Of a stretch of DNA of 64,000 nucleotides, positions 18,343 through 26,462 are shown piece by piece. How positions within the stretch are numbered: the stretch's first letter is position 1; each line of letters starts with the position of its first letter. The position numbers and the translations under genes are program-made. The notes under the pieces were generated by a model. The model did not search any database and was not told where the DNA came from. It worked only from the letters and a program-made list of their open reading frames with translations. Source of the DNA: Corallococcus sp. NCRR (GTDB lineage: Bacteria; Myxococcota; Myxococcia; Myxococcales; Myxococcaceae); NCBI RefSeq assembly GCF_026965535.1, contig NZ_CP114039.1, positions 2,852,001 to 2,916,000 on the forward strand. The letters are read 5' to 3'.

Positions 18343-19530
18343 CTAGCTGAACGGCAGACTGGCCAGCCGCTCGCGGAAGCGGGCGAGCAGGTCGCGCGCG
18401 CCGGCCTCGTTGAGCCCCGCCGAGGCCTCCTGACGCCCCTTGCGCAGGAACGCGTCGAAGGGCGCCGAGCGTCCCGAGAGCGCGCCCGCCGCCGCCACCG
18501 CCTCCTCCAGGACGCGCGCCGCGCCCGGAGAGCCCAGCTCCAGGTGCATCTCCACCTGCTCCAGCCGGACCCCGCTCGCGGCCCACACCGCGCGGTCGTG
18601 CACGGTGAGCCACGCGCGGGTCAGCTCCTCCATCGCTTCCTCCAGCAGCGCGAGGAAGGGCTCCACGAGCCCGGGCAGCACGTCCGGCCCCAACTCGGGC
18701 CGCGCGCCCGCTTCGCGCAGCCGGCCTCGCGCCGCGACGATTTCGCGCTTGGTGGGCGTCTTCAGCGCGAGCGACGCGGGCAGGGACACGAACGCGGCCA
18801 GGCTCTCCTCGGCCTGCCTCGCCAGCGCGGGCCGCTGCGCGTCCGTGGCCTTCGCGGCGCGCTCCAGCCGGCCCTGCAGGGAGCGGCGCAAATCCGCCGC
18901 GGCGCCGCGCAGGGCCACGCGCGCGCCCACCTGGTTCGCGTAGCCGGGCACCACGTCCTCGCGGCGCACGTCCGCGAAGGCCGCGGCGGTGAGGTACACG
19001 AGGTCGCCGATGCGGTTGCGGAAGTCCGCGCGCGACGCGGCCAGCTCCGACATCAGCGTCCAGCGGTCGCTCACCACCTCCGGCCGGCGCATCTGCACGC
19101 CCAGCTCCTGCAAGCGCCTGGACAGGCGCTCCGCGCTGGCGTGCAGCACGGCCTCCGCCTCTTGCGACAGGCGCTCGTCGGAGCTTGCGGGCGGCGGGGC
19201 CCAGCCTCCGTCGTGGGACGTGGCGGGACGCGCGGGCGGCGGGAAGGCGTCGCGGATGGCGGCCACCAGCTTGTTGACGTCCGTCAGCGTCTCGCCGATG
19301 GCGGGCGCCATCGTCTCCCAGAGGGACAGGTCCGCGGCGTCGTCGGGTTCGGCGGTGGTGGGCTCGTACTTCACGATGCTCAGGTGCCCCAGCCGGTCGA
19401 TGGCGACGGCGGCCGCCTGGTAGACCTTGCGCAGCCGCGTCGCGAAGTCGCGGTCCATCAAGGCTTCGAGCAGCGCATCCAGGCGGGGCGGCAGGGCATC
19501 CTGCGGGGGGCGGTTCTTCGACACGGCCAT
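18343..19530 (-). CDS. alpha-helical protein of unknown function
   Basis: 395 aa from ATG at 19530 (MAVSKNRPPQDALPPRLDAL). Almost entirely helical, Ala/Leu/Arg rich, without signal peptide or membrane segment; a Pro-rich linker near residue 105. No cysteine motif or ATPase motif. Divergent from the macroglobulin operon with 104 bp between starts, so it may share regulation with it. Not recognised. Confidence 0.55.
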   Translation of the reverse strand: MAVSKNRPPQDALPPRLDALLEALMDRDFATRLRKVYQAAAVAIDRLGHLSIVKYEPTTAEPDDAADLSLWETMAPAIGETLTDVNKLVAAIRDAFPPPARPATSHDGGWAPPPASSDERLSQEAEAVLHASAERLSRRLQELGVQMRRPEVVSDRWTLMSELAASRADFRNRIGDLVYLTAAAFADVRREDVVPGYANQVGARVALRGAAADLRRSLQGRLERAAKATDAQRPALARQAEESLAAFVSLPASLALKTPTKREIVAARGRLREAGARPELGPDVLPGLVEPFLALLEEAMEELTRAWLTVHDRAVWAASGVRLEQVEMHLELGSPGAARVLEEAVAAAGALSGRSAPFDAFLRKGRQEASAGLNEAGARDLLARFRERLASLPFS

Positions 19531-19634
19531 GGCGCGCCACCCTAGCCCAGCCACCCCACGGATACGTCAACGGGGGGAGGTGGGGACCGGCTCTACGCTT
19601 TCCGACGTACAGTGGAAAGACGGGGAGAAAACGC

Positions 19635-22600
19635 ATGACAGGTGGCATCCAGCGCCGGCGATGGGTGGCCGGGGGGCTCGGGCTGTTGTTCGTGGGGGGA
19701 GGCCTGGCCTTCATGTCTTCCGGGCGGTGTCTGTCCGCCTGGATGTTCCAGGGCGTGGAGGTGCCACAGTGTCCGGACGGCGAGTTCCGCCAGACGGTGA
19801 GCGTGTCCGTCAGCGGGCTCGCGCGAGGCACCTCCCGCTGGGTGACGGTCTGGGCGAAGGCGCACGGGATGGACGCGGAGGGCCGCGAGCTCGAGTCCCT
19901 CGTGGGCCGCGGCACGGCGGCGCTGTTCCTGGTGGACGCGGCCGGCAAGGAGACGCCGCTGCCGCTGGACGCCAAGGGGCGCTGGAAGCGCGAGAGCGGC
20001 GGTTCCCTGTCGGCGCCGGTGACGCTGCCCGCGGTGCCGGATGGCGACTATCAACTGCGCGCGCGCGTCACCACGCCGCTGGGCACCGGCACGGTGGACG
20101 CGGCGCTGCCCCTGTACGCGCCCGCGCGGGTGCGCGTGCTGACGGACCGGCCCCTCTACGAGCCCGGGCACCGGGTGCGCTTCCGCGCGGTGGCGCTGCG
20201 CGCGAAGGACCTGTCACCGCTCGATGGACGGCCGGGGACGTGGAAGGTGACGGACCCCTCCGGCGAGGTGGTGCTGGAGGAGCGCGCGCCCGCGGGCAAC
20301 TGGGGCGTGGTGGCGGGGGACTTCCCGCTGGACCGGGGCGCGCCCACGGGCACGTGGACGGTGTCGTGGACGAGCGGCGGCGCCTCCGGTGACGCGGCCT
20401 TCACGGTGGAGCCCTTCACGCTGCCGCGCCTGCGGATGGAGGCGGCAAGCCCCCGGCCCTTCTGGCGCGCCAACGACACGCCGGAGGTGACGGGGCAGGT
20501 GTCGTACGCGTCCGGCGCGCCGGTGGCGGACACGGACGTGACGCTGGCGTGGAGCCACGCGGGCGCATGGCCTCCGCCGACGGAGTGGCTCCAGGGCGGG
20601 CTGCCGGCGAAGGCACGCACGGATGCCGCCGGCCGCTTCCGCGTGACGCTGCCGCGCGTGCCCCAGGACCTGCGCGGCCAGGCCACGTTGAGCGCGAGCC
20701 TGGAGGCGAAGGACCCCACGGGCGAGCCGGTGCGCGGCGGCGTGTCGCTCCTTTTGTCCGAGGACGCGCTGGCCGTGTCCTCCGTGACGGAGCTGGAGGA
20801 CGGGCTGGTGGCGGGCTTCAGCAACCGCGTCTACCTGCGCGCCACCACCGCGTCGGGCCAGGTGCTGCCGGGCGCGGAGGTGACGGTGACGCGCGCGTGG
20901 GACCCGCGCGACCCGGGCGTGAGCGCGGTCGCGGACGAGGACGGCGTGGCCGCCTTCCAACTGGACCCCGGCCCCGCGGTGAACGTGGTGGTGCCGCCGC
21001 TGCCGGTGCGCGTGCAGCCGCGTCCGCCGCCCGTGTCGCTCGTGTCGTCGCAGGACCTGCTGGGCGCGCAGGGAGGACAGGCGTCGCTGGAGGACCAGCT
21101 CGCGCTGGAGCGGCTGCTGCCCTCGCTGCACCCTTGCGCGCGCTTCGTCTCTCCGGCCTCTGGCGCCGCCATGGCGGAGTTCGCGGTGCGGGTGGGTGCG
21201 TCCGGGCAGGTGCTGGACGTGGCCGGCGCGGAGGAGGGGTTGGAGGCGTGCATGGTGTCGGCGCTGCGCGCGAAGGGACTGCCGGCGCGCGCGGAGCGGA
21301 TGCTCCCGCTTCGCTTCCAGGTCCAGGACCCGGGCCTGCCGACCCTCCGCTGGAACACGCAGGTCGCCTTCGGAGACGAGCGGGGCGTGAGCGAGGGGCT
21401 GACGGTCGCCGCGCTGGATGCGCGCGCGTGCCTGCCCTCCACGCTGGACCGCGCCGTGGCGGTGCCCGGCGTGCTGACGTGGCGGCGGTGGGCGGACAAG
21501 CCGGAGCTGGCGCTGTCCTGGGTGGCGGAGCCCACGAGCGAGGCCACGCCCCCTGCCGCTGCGGCGGCGCTGGCGTGCGTGAAGGAGCGGCTGAGCCGCA
21601 TCCGCGTTCCGGCCTCGACGCAGGCGGAGCTGCTGGCGGGACGGAGGCCGTCGGAGGCCATGGGCGTGGTGCGCTTCACCGCGCAGCCGAACTACGGAGG
21701 CAACGGCATGCCCCGTCCGCCCCTGGCCACCGCGTTCCTGGGCTACGAGTTGAAGGTCCAGGCGAAGTGGGACGGCCAGGACATGGGGGAGACGAAGGTC
21801 GTGCTGCGCCCCGCGCGCCTGCCGCCGCTGCGCCTGCGCGCGACGCCGGTGCTGGCGAAGGCCGGTGAGTCCGTGAAGGTGGAGCTCTTGCGCGGCCCCG
21901 GCTTCACGGGCGAGCTGCCCAAGACGCTGGAGCTGGTGGCGGGGCCGACGCGGCTCAAGGAGAAGCTGGACCCGGCCACGCGCTCCGTCCGCTTCACGCT
22001 GCCCCAGGACTTCGAGGGCTGGGCGCAAGTGGAGGGGGTGGCGGCGACCGCGCGCGTGTACGTGGCGCCCCGCGCGTCGCTGTCGGTGGAGGTGTCTCCG
22101 GACAAGCCCGCGTACGCGCCCGGGGAGCTGGCGCACCTCCAGGTCCACACGCGCGTGGACGGCAAGGACGGCGAGGCGGCGGTGGGCCTCTTCGGCGTGG
22201 ACGAGACGCTGTCCCAACTGGCGCCGCTGCCGGGCGCGGACGCGCTGGACGGGCTGAAGCCCGCGCCGTCGGTGGCCACGCCCGCCTTCGGCGTGCTGGA
22301 CGGTCAGGCGCTGGCCATGGGCCGCATCCGGGGCGCGAACGCGGCCGCGGCGGCGCTCTTGCGCGTGACGGCGGTGCCCACGCTGGAAGACGTGGAGACG
22401 CCGCTGTCGGTGAGCAGCACGAGCCCCTTCTCCCCGGACGCGGAGCTGACGGAGCCCTTCTACGCGGTGCTGACGGAGCTGCACGCGCGCACGCGCAAGT
22501 GGGAGGAGACCGCGCCCGAGGGTGAGACGTTGGACCCCGCGGGGCTCGCGCGGCTGTGGGCGGAGTCGCTGGCCGCGTGCGAGCAGCGCGGGCAGAAGGT

Positions 22601-22751
22601 GACGGATGCGTTCGGCCGCAAGCTGCGGCTGTCCCGGCTGCCGGAGGACCTGCTGGCCCTCACGGATCCGCGCGCGGTGGTGGTGAATGGAACGCGGTTG
22701 CCGGAGGACGTCGTGAACTGGGGCGCGTGGGTCGCCCGGGAGGCGCCATGA
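19635..22751 (+). CDS. alpha-2-macroglobulin-like protein, N-terminal half (MG domains)
   Basis: 1038 aa. N-terminal membrane anchor (RRRWVAGGLGLLFVGGGLAF). The region around residue 160-260 (VRVLTDRPLYEPGHRVRFRA) is an MG2 macroglobulin domain, and further beta-sandwich domains follow. Two inserted segments, ~488-560 (HPCARFVSP...AEFAVRVGASGQV...LEACMVSALRAKGLP) and ~594-680 (ARACLPS...ALACVKERLSRIRVP), resemble the AgmX/PglI-type C-terminal domain, with paired Cys. The last part continues the macroglobulin fold (LSVEVSPDKPAYAPGELAHL). It overlaps the next gene by ATGA, so the two halves are made together. Role: periplasmic protease trap or scaffold, inferred. Confidence 0.8.
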   Translation: MTGGIQRRRWVAGGLGLLFVGGGLAFMSSGRCLSAWMFQGVEVPQCPDGEFRQTVSVSVSGLARGTSRWVTVWAKAHGMDAEGRELESLVGRGTAALFLVDAAGKETPLPLDAKGRWKRESGGSLSAPVTLPAVPDGDYQLRARVTTPLGTGTVDAALPLYAPARVRVLTDRPLYEPGHRVRFRAVALRAKDLSPLDGRPGTWKVTDPSGEVVLEERAPAGNWGVVAGDFPLDRGAPTGTWTVSWTSGGASGDAAFTVEPFTLPRLRMEAASPRPFWRANDTPEVTGQVSYASGAPVADTDVTLAWSHAGAWPPPTEWLQGGLPAKARTDAAGRFRVTLPRVPQDLRGQATLSASLEAKDPTGEPVRGGVSLLLSEDALAVSSVTELEDGLVAGFSNRVYLRATTASGQVLPGAEVTVTRAWDPRDPGVSAVADEDGVAAFQLDPGPAVNVVVPPLPVRVQPRPPPVSLVSSQDLLGAQGGQASLEDQLALERLLPSLHPCARFVSPASGAAMAEFAVRVGASGQVLDVAGAEEGLEACMVSALRAKGLPARAERMLPLRFQVQDPGLPTLRWNTQVAFGDERGVSEGLTVAALDARACLPSTLDRAVAVPGVLTWRRWADKPELALSWVAEPTSEATPPAAAAALACVKERLSRIRVPASTQAELLAGRRPSEAMGVVRFTAQPNYGGNGMPRPPLATAFLGYELKVQAKWDGQDMGETKVVLRPARLPPLRLRATPVLAKAGESVKVELLRGPGFTGELPKTLELVAGPTRLKEKLDPATRSVRFTLPQDFEGWAQVEGVAATARVYVAPRASLSVEVSPDKPAYAPGELAHLQVHTRVDGKDGEAAVGLFGVDETLSQLAPLPGADALDGLKPAPSVATPAFGVLDGQALAMGRIRGANAAAAALLRVTAVPTLEDVETPLSVSSTSPFSPDAELTEPFYAVLTELHARTRKWEETAPEGETLDPAGLARLWAESLAACEQRGQKVTDAFGRKLRLSRLPEDLLALTDPRAVVVNGTRLPEDVVNWGAWVAREAP

Positions 22752-25114
22752 AGCAGCGCTCTTGGATGTCCGGGGCCGTGGGCCTCGGGGTGGGGTTCGT
22801 GCTGGGCGGAGTGATGATCGCGGTGGTGACGGGGGACTCGGTCCGCAAGACCCTGGGGCAGTCCGCCGCCGCGCTCTCGGGGGAGTCCATGGAAGTCACC
22901 ATGGCGCCAGGCATCGACGGCTTGCAGCGCAAGGCGATGAAGAACTTCGGGTCGGCGAACGCCTACGACGACGAGTCCATCGTTTCGCGGGGAGGCGGCG
23001 GGGCCGCACCTCCGAAGGCCGCGGCGGCGCCCGTGATGGAGATGGCGGCGCCGCCGGAGCCGGAGATGGAGGAGGGGGGCGTCAGCAAGGACAAGGGTGG
23101 CGCCGCCGCCGCGCCCACCCGCGCGTGGTTCCCGGAGACGTTCCTCTTCGAGCCCCTGGTGGTGACGGACGCGAGCGGCGCGGCGACGGTGCCGGTGCGC
23201 GTGCCGGACCGGCTGACGCAGTGGCGGGTGCTGGCGCTCGCGCACTCCCGCTCCGGCGCGCAGGCGGGGGCGGTGACGTCCTTCGCGGGCACGCTGCCCA
23301 CGTACGTGGATCCGGTGCTGCCGCCCTTCCTCCGCGCGGGCGACACGGTGCGCCTGCCGGTGCAGGTGGTGAACACCACCGACAAGGCCGTGGAGGCCGC
23401 GCTCAAGGTGGACGTGAAGGGCGCGCAGGTGGAGTCCGGCGCGCGCACGGTGCGGGTGCCCGCGCGCGGCAGCGTGGTGGAGTTCGTGACGGTGAGGGCC
23501 GGAGGCGCGGGGCCGGTGACGCTGCGCGCCTCGCTGGGCGACACGGACGCGGTGGTGCGCGACTTCGACGTGTGGGCCACCGGCCAGCCCGTGGTCCAGA
23601 CGCGCGGCGGTTCGCTGGCGGCGCCGCGCACGCTGTCCCTGGTGGGCCCCGCGGACGCGCAGACCGGCAGCGAGCGCGTGCGCCTGCAGGTGTACCCGGG
23701 CGCGCTGGGCATGGTGCGCGCGGAGCTGGCGGCGGTGGAGCGCCGGCCGGTGGACGTGGCGGGGGACGCGTACGCGCTGCTGCTCGCGGGCCAGGCGCCG
23801 GAGCTCCTGAAGACGCTGGGCGAGACGGCGGACCCCGCGGCGCTGAAGGCGCTGTCGTTGGTGGCGACGCAGCGGGTGCTGCGCGCGGCGCGGGCGCCGT
23901 CGGTGGAGGTGGCGACGCGGCTCGCGGAGGGCGCGCTGGCCCACCCGGACAACCCCGTGCTCTCGCGGCTGGGCGAGCGGTTGGTGGCGCAGGTGGCCCA
24001 GGCGCAGCGGCCGGACGGCACCTGCCAGGGCGGTGAGGGCTGGACGCTCCAGCGCCTGCTGGTGGCGACGGCGGACTGCGCCCGCACGGTGCGCGCGGCG
24101 CAGGGCACCCCGGAGGGCAGGCAGCGCGCGTCGGCCTTCACCGTGCGCGCGTCGGGCGTCTTCGAGCGCTACCTGCCGCAGGTGAAGGATGGCTATACGG
24201 CGGCGGTGCTGCTGGCGGAGGGCGCCGCGGAGGGCAGCGTGGCGGACGCCCTGCGCACCCGCGTGCGCGAGGCTCTGAAGTCCGGCGCGGACGGCACCGC
24301 GTGGCTGCCGGTGGAGCCGGACACGGTGCGCGCGGATGGGGCGCTGCCTTCGGAGGCGGAGGCCACGGCGATGGCGGTGCTCGCCCTCCAGGGTGATGCG
24401 AAGGCGCCGCTCGCGGACCTGGGCGCCTGGCTGCTCGCGCACTACACGCCGGGCCTGGGCTGGGGGGATGGGCAGGCCAACCGCGTGGGGCTGCGCGCGG
24501 CGCTGGCCCTCTTCAAGGCTCCGTTGCCGGCCCAGGTGCGCGTGACGGTGGCGCGCGACGGGCAGGTCGTCACCGAGGGCACCTACGACACGAAGGCGCT
24601 GCGCGAGGTGCTGGCGCTGGAGGCCGCCGCGCCGGGCTCGGCGGGCACGCACGCGTGGACCGTGCGCGCGGAGCCCGCGGTGCCGGGGCTGGGCTTCTCC
24701 CTGGCGCTGTCCGCCGCGGTGCCGTGGAAGAGCGAGCTGAAGGGCGGCCTGCAACTGGCCGTGACGGGGCCGAAGGAGGCGCGCGTGGGACAGCTGACGA
24801 ACGTGCGCGTCCAGGTGGGTGCGCCGTCCGCGTTGCCGCTGCGCTTCCAGCAGGAGCTGCCCGCGGGCGTGCAGGTGGACCCCGCGAGCCTCGCCGCGCT
24901 CGTGGCGTCCGGACAGGTGACCTCCTGGGATGTGCAGGATGGGGCGTTGTCCCTGGACCTTTCTCCCAGGGAGCAGGGCGCGCCGGTGCAGGTGGAGTTC
25001 CGCGTGCTGCCCACGCTCGCCGGGACGTTGCAGGCGGGCGCGGCGCGACTGGGCGTGCCTGGCCGGCCGGACATCACCGCGTCGCTGCCGCCCACCACCT
25101 GGGCGGTGCGCTGA
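22748..25114 (+). CDS. alpha-2-macroglobulin-like protein, C-terminal half, no thioester
   Basis: 788 aa, starting at the ATG in the ATGA overlap with the previous gene. Residues ~8-30 are a signal anchor (VGLGVGFVLGGVMIAVVTG). From ~120, WFPETFLFEPLVVTDASG and VPDRLTQWRVLALAHS are the A2M-family domain signature, followed by an alpha-alpha toroid (thioester-domain-like) and beta domains. The thioester motif (GCGEQ) is absent: the expected place reads VERRPVDVAGDAYALLLAGQ. It would therefore trap proteases without covalent bonding, or act as a scaffold. Bacterial A2Ms are normally one chain of ~1500-1700 aa; here the family is split into two coupled genes, together 1826 aa. Confidence 0.82.
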   Translation: MKQRSWMSGAVGLGVGFVLGGVMIAVVTGDSVRKTLGQSAAALSGESMEVTMAPGIDGLQRKAMKNFGSANAYDDESIVSRGGGGAAPPKAAAAPVMEMAAPPEPEMEEGGVSKDKGGAAAAPTRAWFPETFLFEPLVVTDASGAATVPVRVPDRLTQWRVLALAHSRSGAQAGAVTSFAGTLPTYVDPVLPPFLRAGDTVRLPVQVVNTTDKAVEAALKVDVKGAQVESGARTVRVPARGSVVEFVTVRAGGAGPVTLRASLGDTDAVVRDFDVWATGQPVVQTRGGSLAAPRTLSLVGPADAQTGSERVRLQVYPGALGMVRAELAAVERRPVDVAGDAYALLLAGQAPELLKTLGETADPAALKALSLVATQRVLRAARAPSVEVATRLAEGALAHPDNPVLSRLGERLVAQVAQAQRPDGTCQGGEGWTLQRLLVATADCARTVRAAQGTPEGRQRASAFTVRASGVFERYLPQVKDGYTAAVLLAEGAAEGSVADALRTRVREALKSGADGTAWLPVEPDTVRADGALPSEAEATAMAVLALQGDAKAPLADLGAWLLAHYTPGLGWGDGQANRVGLRAALALFKAPLPAQVRVTVARDGQVVTEGTYDTKALREVLALEAAAPGSAGTHAWTVRAEPAVPGLGFSLALSAAVPWKSELKGGLQLAVTGPKEARVGQLTNVRVQVGAPSALPLRFQQELPAGVQVDPASLAALVASGQVTSWDVQDGALSLDLSPREQGAPVQVEFRVLPTLAGTLQAGAARLGVPGRPDITASLPPTTWAVR

Positions 25115-25322
25115 CGCCCTCCGGTGCCGTGGGGTCATTCTCCACTCACGGCGCCGGTGCAGGTCCCTTCCGTCTGGCCTCCGGGGCAGGTGGAATGCGC
25201 GCCGGAAGCGCGGCAGGGGCCCGTCCCTCCGGGCGCCCCCCGCCCGGTGCAATCGCTGCCCGCGTGCGTACACTTCAGGATGCACGGCGGAGATGCATTT
25301 GCGCGCGGCAGCGAGGAATTGG

Positions 25323-26360
25323 ATGGAGCTTGAAGGCTCCGAACAGGAGGAACTGACCCACGCCCTCCTGGGCGCGTTCACCTCGGTGGAGGAGCTCCAC
25401 CGGATGGTCGAGGTGAAATGCGGCCGCAGCCTGGTGCCCCCCGTCGAACGGGAGGGGGCGGCGCGGGCCCGGGCGCTCGTGCGCACCGCGGAGGCGGAGG
25501 GGTGGACGGACGTGCTGGTGCGCGGCGCGCACGCGGCGGCGCCGAGCCATCCGCGGATCCGCCGCTTCCTGCAGAGCTACCTGTCTTCCGTGCAGCGCAG
25601 CGTGTCCGGCAGCGCCCTGATGCGCATCGTCCAGCAGTCCAGGCTGGCGCTGACGCCGCAGGTCTGGCGCGACCGGTTGACCACGCTGTCCAGGCGCGTG
25701 TGCCGCGTGGAGCTGGAGGGCGGCCGCGCGCTGGGCACGGGCTTCCTGGTGGCGCCGGACATCGTCCTGACGAACTCGCACGTCATCGAGCACCGGCTGC
25801 TGGAGGCGCTGCGCGTGCGCTTCGACTTGAAGGTGCTGCCGGACCGCATCGCGGTGCATCCCGGCCGGGTGTTCGCGGTGACGGCGTGCCTGGCGCAGAG
25901 CCCGCACAGCCCGGCGGACCTGATGCACCCGCGCCCGCGCGAGGCCACGCGCGACGAGCTGGACTACGCCTTCCTGCAGATTCAAGACGCCCCCGGCGCG
26001 GACCGGGTAGGGGACCGGCCGCGCGGCTTCATCCCGCTGGCCCCGTCTTCACCCACGGCGTTCGAGACGGGCGCGCTGGCGCTCGTGGTGCAGCACCCGA
26101 AGGGCCGGCCCATGCAGGTGGCGCTGGACACGTTCCAGAAGGTCAACCGCTCCCAGACGCGAGTCACCTACTGCACCAACACGCACCCGGGCTCGTCCGG
26201 GTCGCCGTGCTTCACGCCGGACCTGGAGCTGGTCGCGCTGCACCACAGCGGAGACCCACGCCCCGGCCACGAGTCCGCCGAGGACGACGAGGGCATCCCC
26301 CTGGACACCATCCGCTCGAGCCTGTCCGGGAGCGTGCTGCGCCGCCTGGGCTGGGAGTGA
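25323..26360 (+). CDS. EAD1-trypsin: death-like effector-associated domain fused to a serine protease
   Basis: 345 aa from the ATG at 25323, preceded by GAGGAA. Residues ~1-85 (ELTHALLGAFTSVEELHRMV ... WTDVLVRGAHAAAPSHPRI) match the effector-associated domain 1, a small helical adaptor used in NTPase-controlled conflict systems. Residues ~125-330 are a trypsin-fold protease with a complete triad: His153 in LTNSHVIEH, Asp214 in ELDYAFLQI, Ser294 in GSSGSPCF. No signal peptide, so cytosolic. In known systems a STAND/caspase sensor recruits such effectors through EAD-EAD contacts; no such sensor is visible next door. The neighbours are macroglobulin and membrane-protein genes. Confidence 0.85.
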   Translation: MELEGSEQEELTHALLGAFTSVEELHRMVEVKCGRSLVPPVEREGAARARALVRTAEAEGWTDVLVRGAHAAAPSHPRIRRFLQSYLSSVQRSVSGSALMRIVQQSRLALTPQVWRDRLTTLSRRVCRVELEGGRALGTGFLVAPDIVLTNSHVIEHRLLEALRVRFDLKVLPDRIAVHPGRVFAVTACLAQSPHSPADLMHPRPREATRDELDYAFLQIQDAPGADRVGDRPRGFIPLAPSSPTAFETGALALVVQHPKGRPMQVALDTFQKVNRSQTRVTYCTNTHPGSSGSPCFTPDLELVALHHSGDPRPGHESAEDDEGIPLDTIRSSLSGSVLRRLGWE

Positions 26361-26462
26361 AGCCTTCGAGCGCTGCTGCTACACCCCTGTGACGACGCCA
26401 TGGATCCGCGCGCGTGGACGCGCATGCGAGCGCGGAGGAGGGGGCTGCTATCGTCCCCGCGC

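Noticed and set aside
20214..22484. Long open frame opposite the macroglobulin genes
   Set aside because: Shadow of the A2M coding strand; Arg/His/Gln-rich product without any motif.
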